Positions 5,083 through 5,731 of a stretch of 5,731 nucleotides of DNA are shown here, one piece after another; position 1 is the first letter of the stretch; each line of letters begins with the position of its first letter. The position numbers and the translations under genes are program-made. This DNA comes from CAZAKZ01 sp964485695. Its GTDB lineage: Bacteria > Planctomycetota > JAFGQW01. The notes beneath the pieces are model-generated. The model had not been told where the DNA came from. It worked only from the letters and a program-made list of their open reading frames with translations, and made no database searches. Where the stretch lies: contig CAZAKZ010000250.1 in NCBI GenBank assembly GCA_964485695.1, positions 1-5,731 on the forward strand, given 5' to 3'.

Positions 5083-5731
5083 TTAAAACCGGAAATCCAG
5101 CGCCGCAAACCAGCCCTGGAATCCCAGGTCCAGTTCCACCCTCCGCCGAGAGCTCTGCTCCAGCTCCGCCTCGACCTTGAAGCCGCGGAATCCCCCGGTC
5201 AGGGCCACGGAATCGCCCAGGAAAAAGCTGGCGGCCACCTCGTAGTCCAGGGCTTCCACGTCGCCCTCGATGCTCAGTCCGAAGTCCTCGGCATCCGGGA
5301 GCTTCAGCCCCTTGATCTCGGCCCGGATCCCCAGGAAGTCGAAGGGGCGCAGCTCGGCGGTCAATCCCAGCAGAGGGATGGGGATCAGCTCTTCCTCTTT
5401 TTCACGGAAGGGCAGGAACGGCCCGGTCGAACCCTCCTGGCCCGTGCCCGAGACCCGGGCCCGCAGGCTCAAGAACTTGGCCTCGGCCAGGAGGCCCAGC
5501 TTGAAGTCTTCGGTGTTGACCAGGTTGTACTGGAGGCCCACCTCGAAGAAATCGAACCGCGTGGACACGTCCACCCTGGAACCGGGCTGGAGCGTGTATC
5601 CCGCGAACTCCAGGGGCCCCCCCGCCGCAAACCCTCCCGCGAACTTGAGCTCCTGGTACCCGCCCCGCAGAAAGAAAGCCCCCTTATACCCGAGGCAGAC
5701 GCGCACGCCGGGAAACGTCTTGGGGCCGTCC
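5083..5731 (-). CDS. Outer-membrane beta-barrel protein, C-terminal part (5' end outside window)
   Basis: The frame is open from the stop at 5083 to the right edge, so the true start and signal peptide lie outside. A GTG at 5706 is a possible codon but not a convincing start, because eight more codons are open upstream. About 215 residues are visible. They alternate hydrophobic and polar residues in strands such as VDVSTRFDFFEVGLQYNLV and FKLGLLAEAKFLSLRARVSG, with turns rich in Gly, Asp and Pro between them; I count roughly eight to ten strands. The last strand ends WFAALDFRF with a terminal Phe, the C-terminal signature recognised by the BAM complex in known outer-membrane proteins. I do not recognise a named family, and no enzyme or channel motif is evident. 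It is upstream of the LPS-type genes, separated by 167 bases and a possible terminator, so it may be a separate transcript. Confidence 0.82.
   Translation of the reverse strand, partial: DGPKTFPGVRVCLGYKGAFFLRGGYQELKFAGGFAAGGPLEFAGYTLQPGSRVDVSTRFDFFEVGLQYNLVNTEDFKLGLLAEAKFLSLRARVSGTGQEGSTGPFLPFREKEEELIPIPLLGLTAELRPFDFLGIRAEIKGLKLPDAEDFGLSIEGDVEALDYEVAASFFLGDSVALTGGFRGFKVEAELEQSSRRRVELDLGFQGWFAALDFRF

Noticed and set aside
4631..5086. Plus-strand frame of 151 codons with a Gly/Leu/Phe-rich stretch resembling a membrane segment
   Set aside because: The hydrophobic stretch is the reverse complement of the Lys/Ala/Glu repeats of the minus-strand small protein. The frame has no signal or family pattern and lies opposite the operon.

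Overview
The window is GC-rich, and every gene I can support lies on the minus strand. It is therefore described from its right end (upstream) to its left end (downstream). It suggests a diderm, LPS-making bacterium. It carries an ADP-heptose:LPS heptosyltransferase (WaaF type), two further glycosyltransferases of the GT-B fold, an outer-membrane beta-barrel protein and two lipoproteins. The phylum cannot be fixed from this sequence. The style of the repeat lipoprotein and the high GC would fit Acidobacteriota or a Desulfobacterota/deltaproteobacterial-like lineage, but this is a low-confidence inference.

Layout in transcription order. (1) 5731-5083: the C-terminal part of an outer-membrane beta-barrel protein whose start is outside the window. 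(2) 5082-4916: a 167-base gap that is AT-richer than its surroundings, with a possible terminator hairpin and a weak promoter-like pair. (3) 4915-4667: an 82-residue Lys/Ala/Glu-rich protein of unknown function. (4) 4628-3477: a WaaG-like GT4 glycosyltransferase. (5) 3475-2477: a second, divergent glycosyltransferase. (6) 2444-1395: WaaF. (7) 1301-258: a lipoprotein made of three divergent repeats of about 100 residues. (8) 257-106: a gap with a strong GC-rich inverted repeat. (9) 105-1: the first 35 codons of a second lipoprotein, cut by the window edge.

Genes 3 to 6 are spaced 38, 1 and 32 bases apart and probably form one operon. Its likely job is building the LPS core or a related surface glycan: WaaF adds a heptose to the inner core on the cytoplasmic face of the inner membrane, and the two other transferases probably add later sugars. 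The beta-barrel protein upstream and the lipoproteins downstream are envelope proteins. They have their own ribosome binding sites or larger gaps, so their membership in the same transcript is uncertain.

I found no RNA genes, CRISPR arrays, insertion sequences, attachment sites or origins. No stretch longer than 300 bases lacks a gene. Nothing here demonstrates a new system. The least explained items are the small basic protein that opens the glycosyltransferase operon, the three-repeat lipoprotein, and the unusual active-site region of the second glycosyltransferase.
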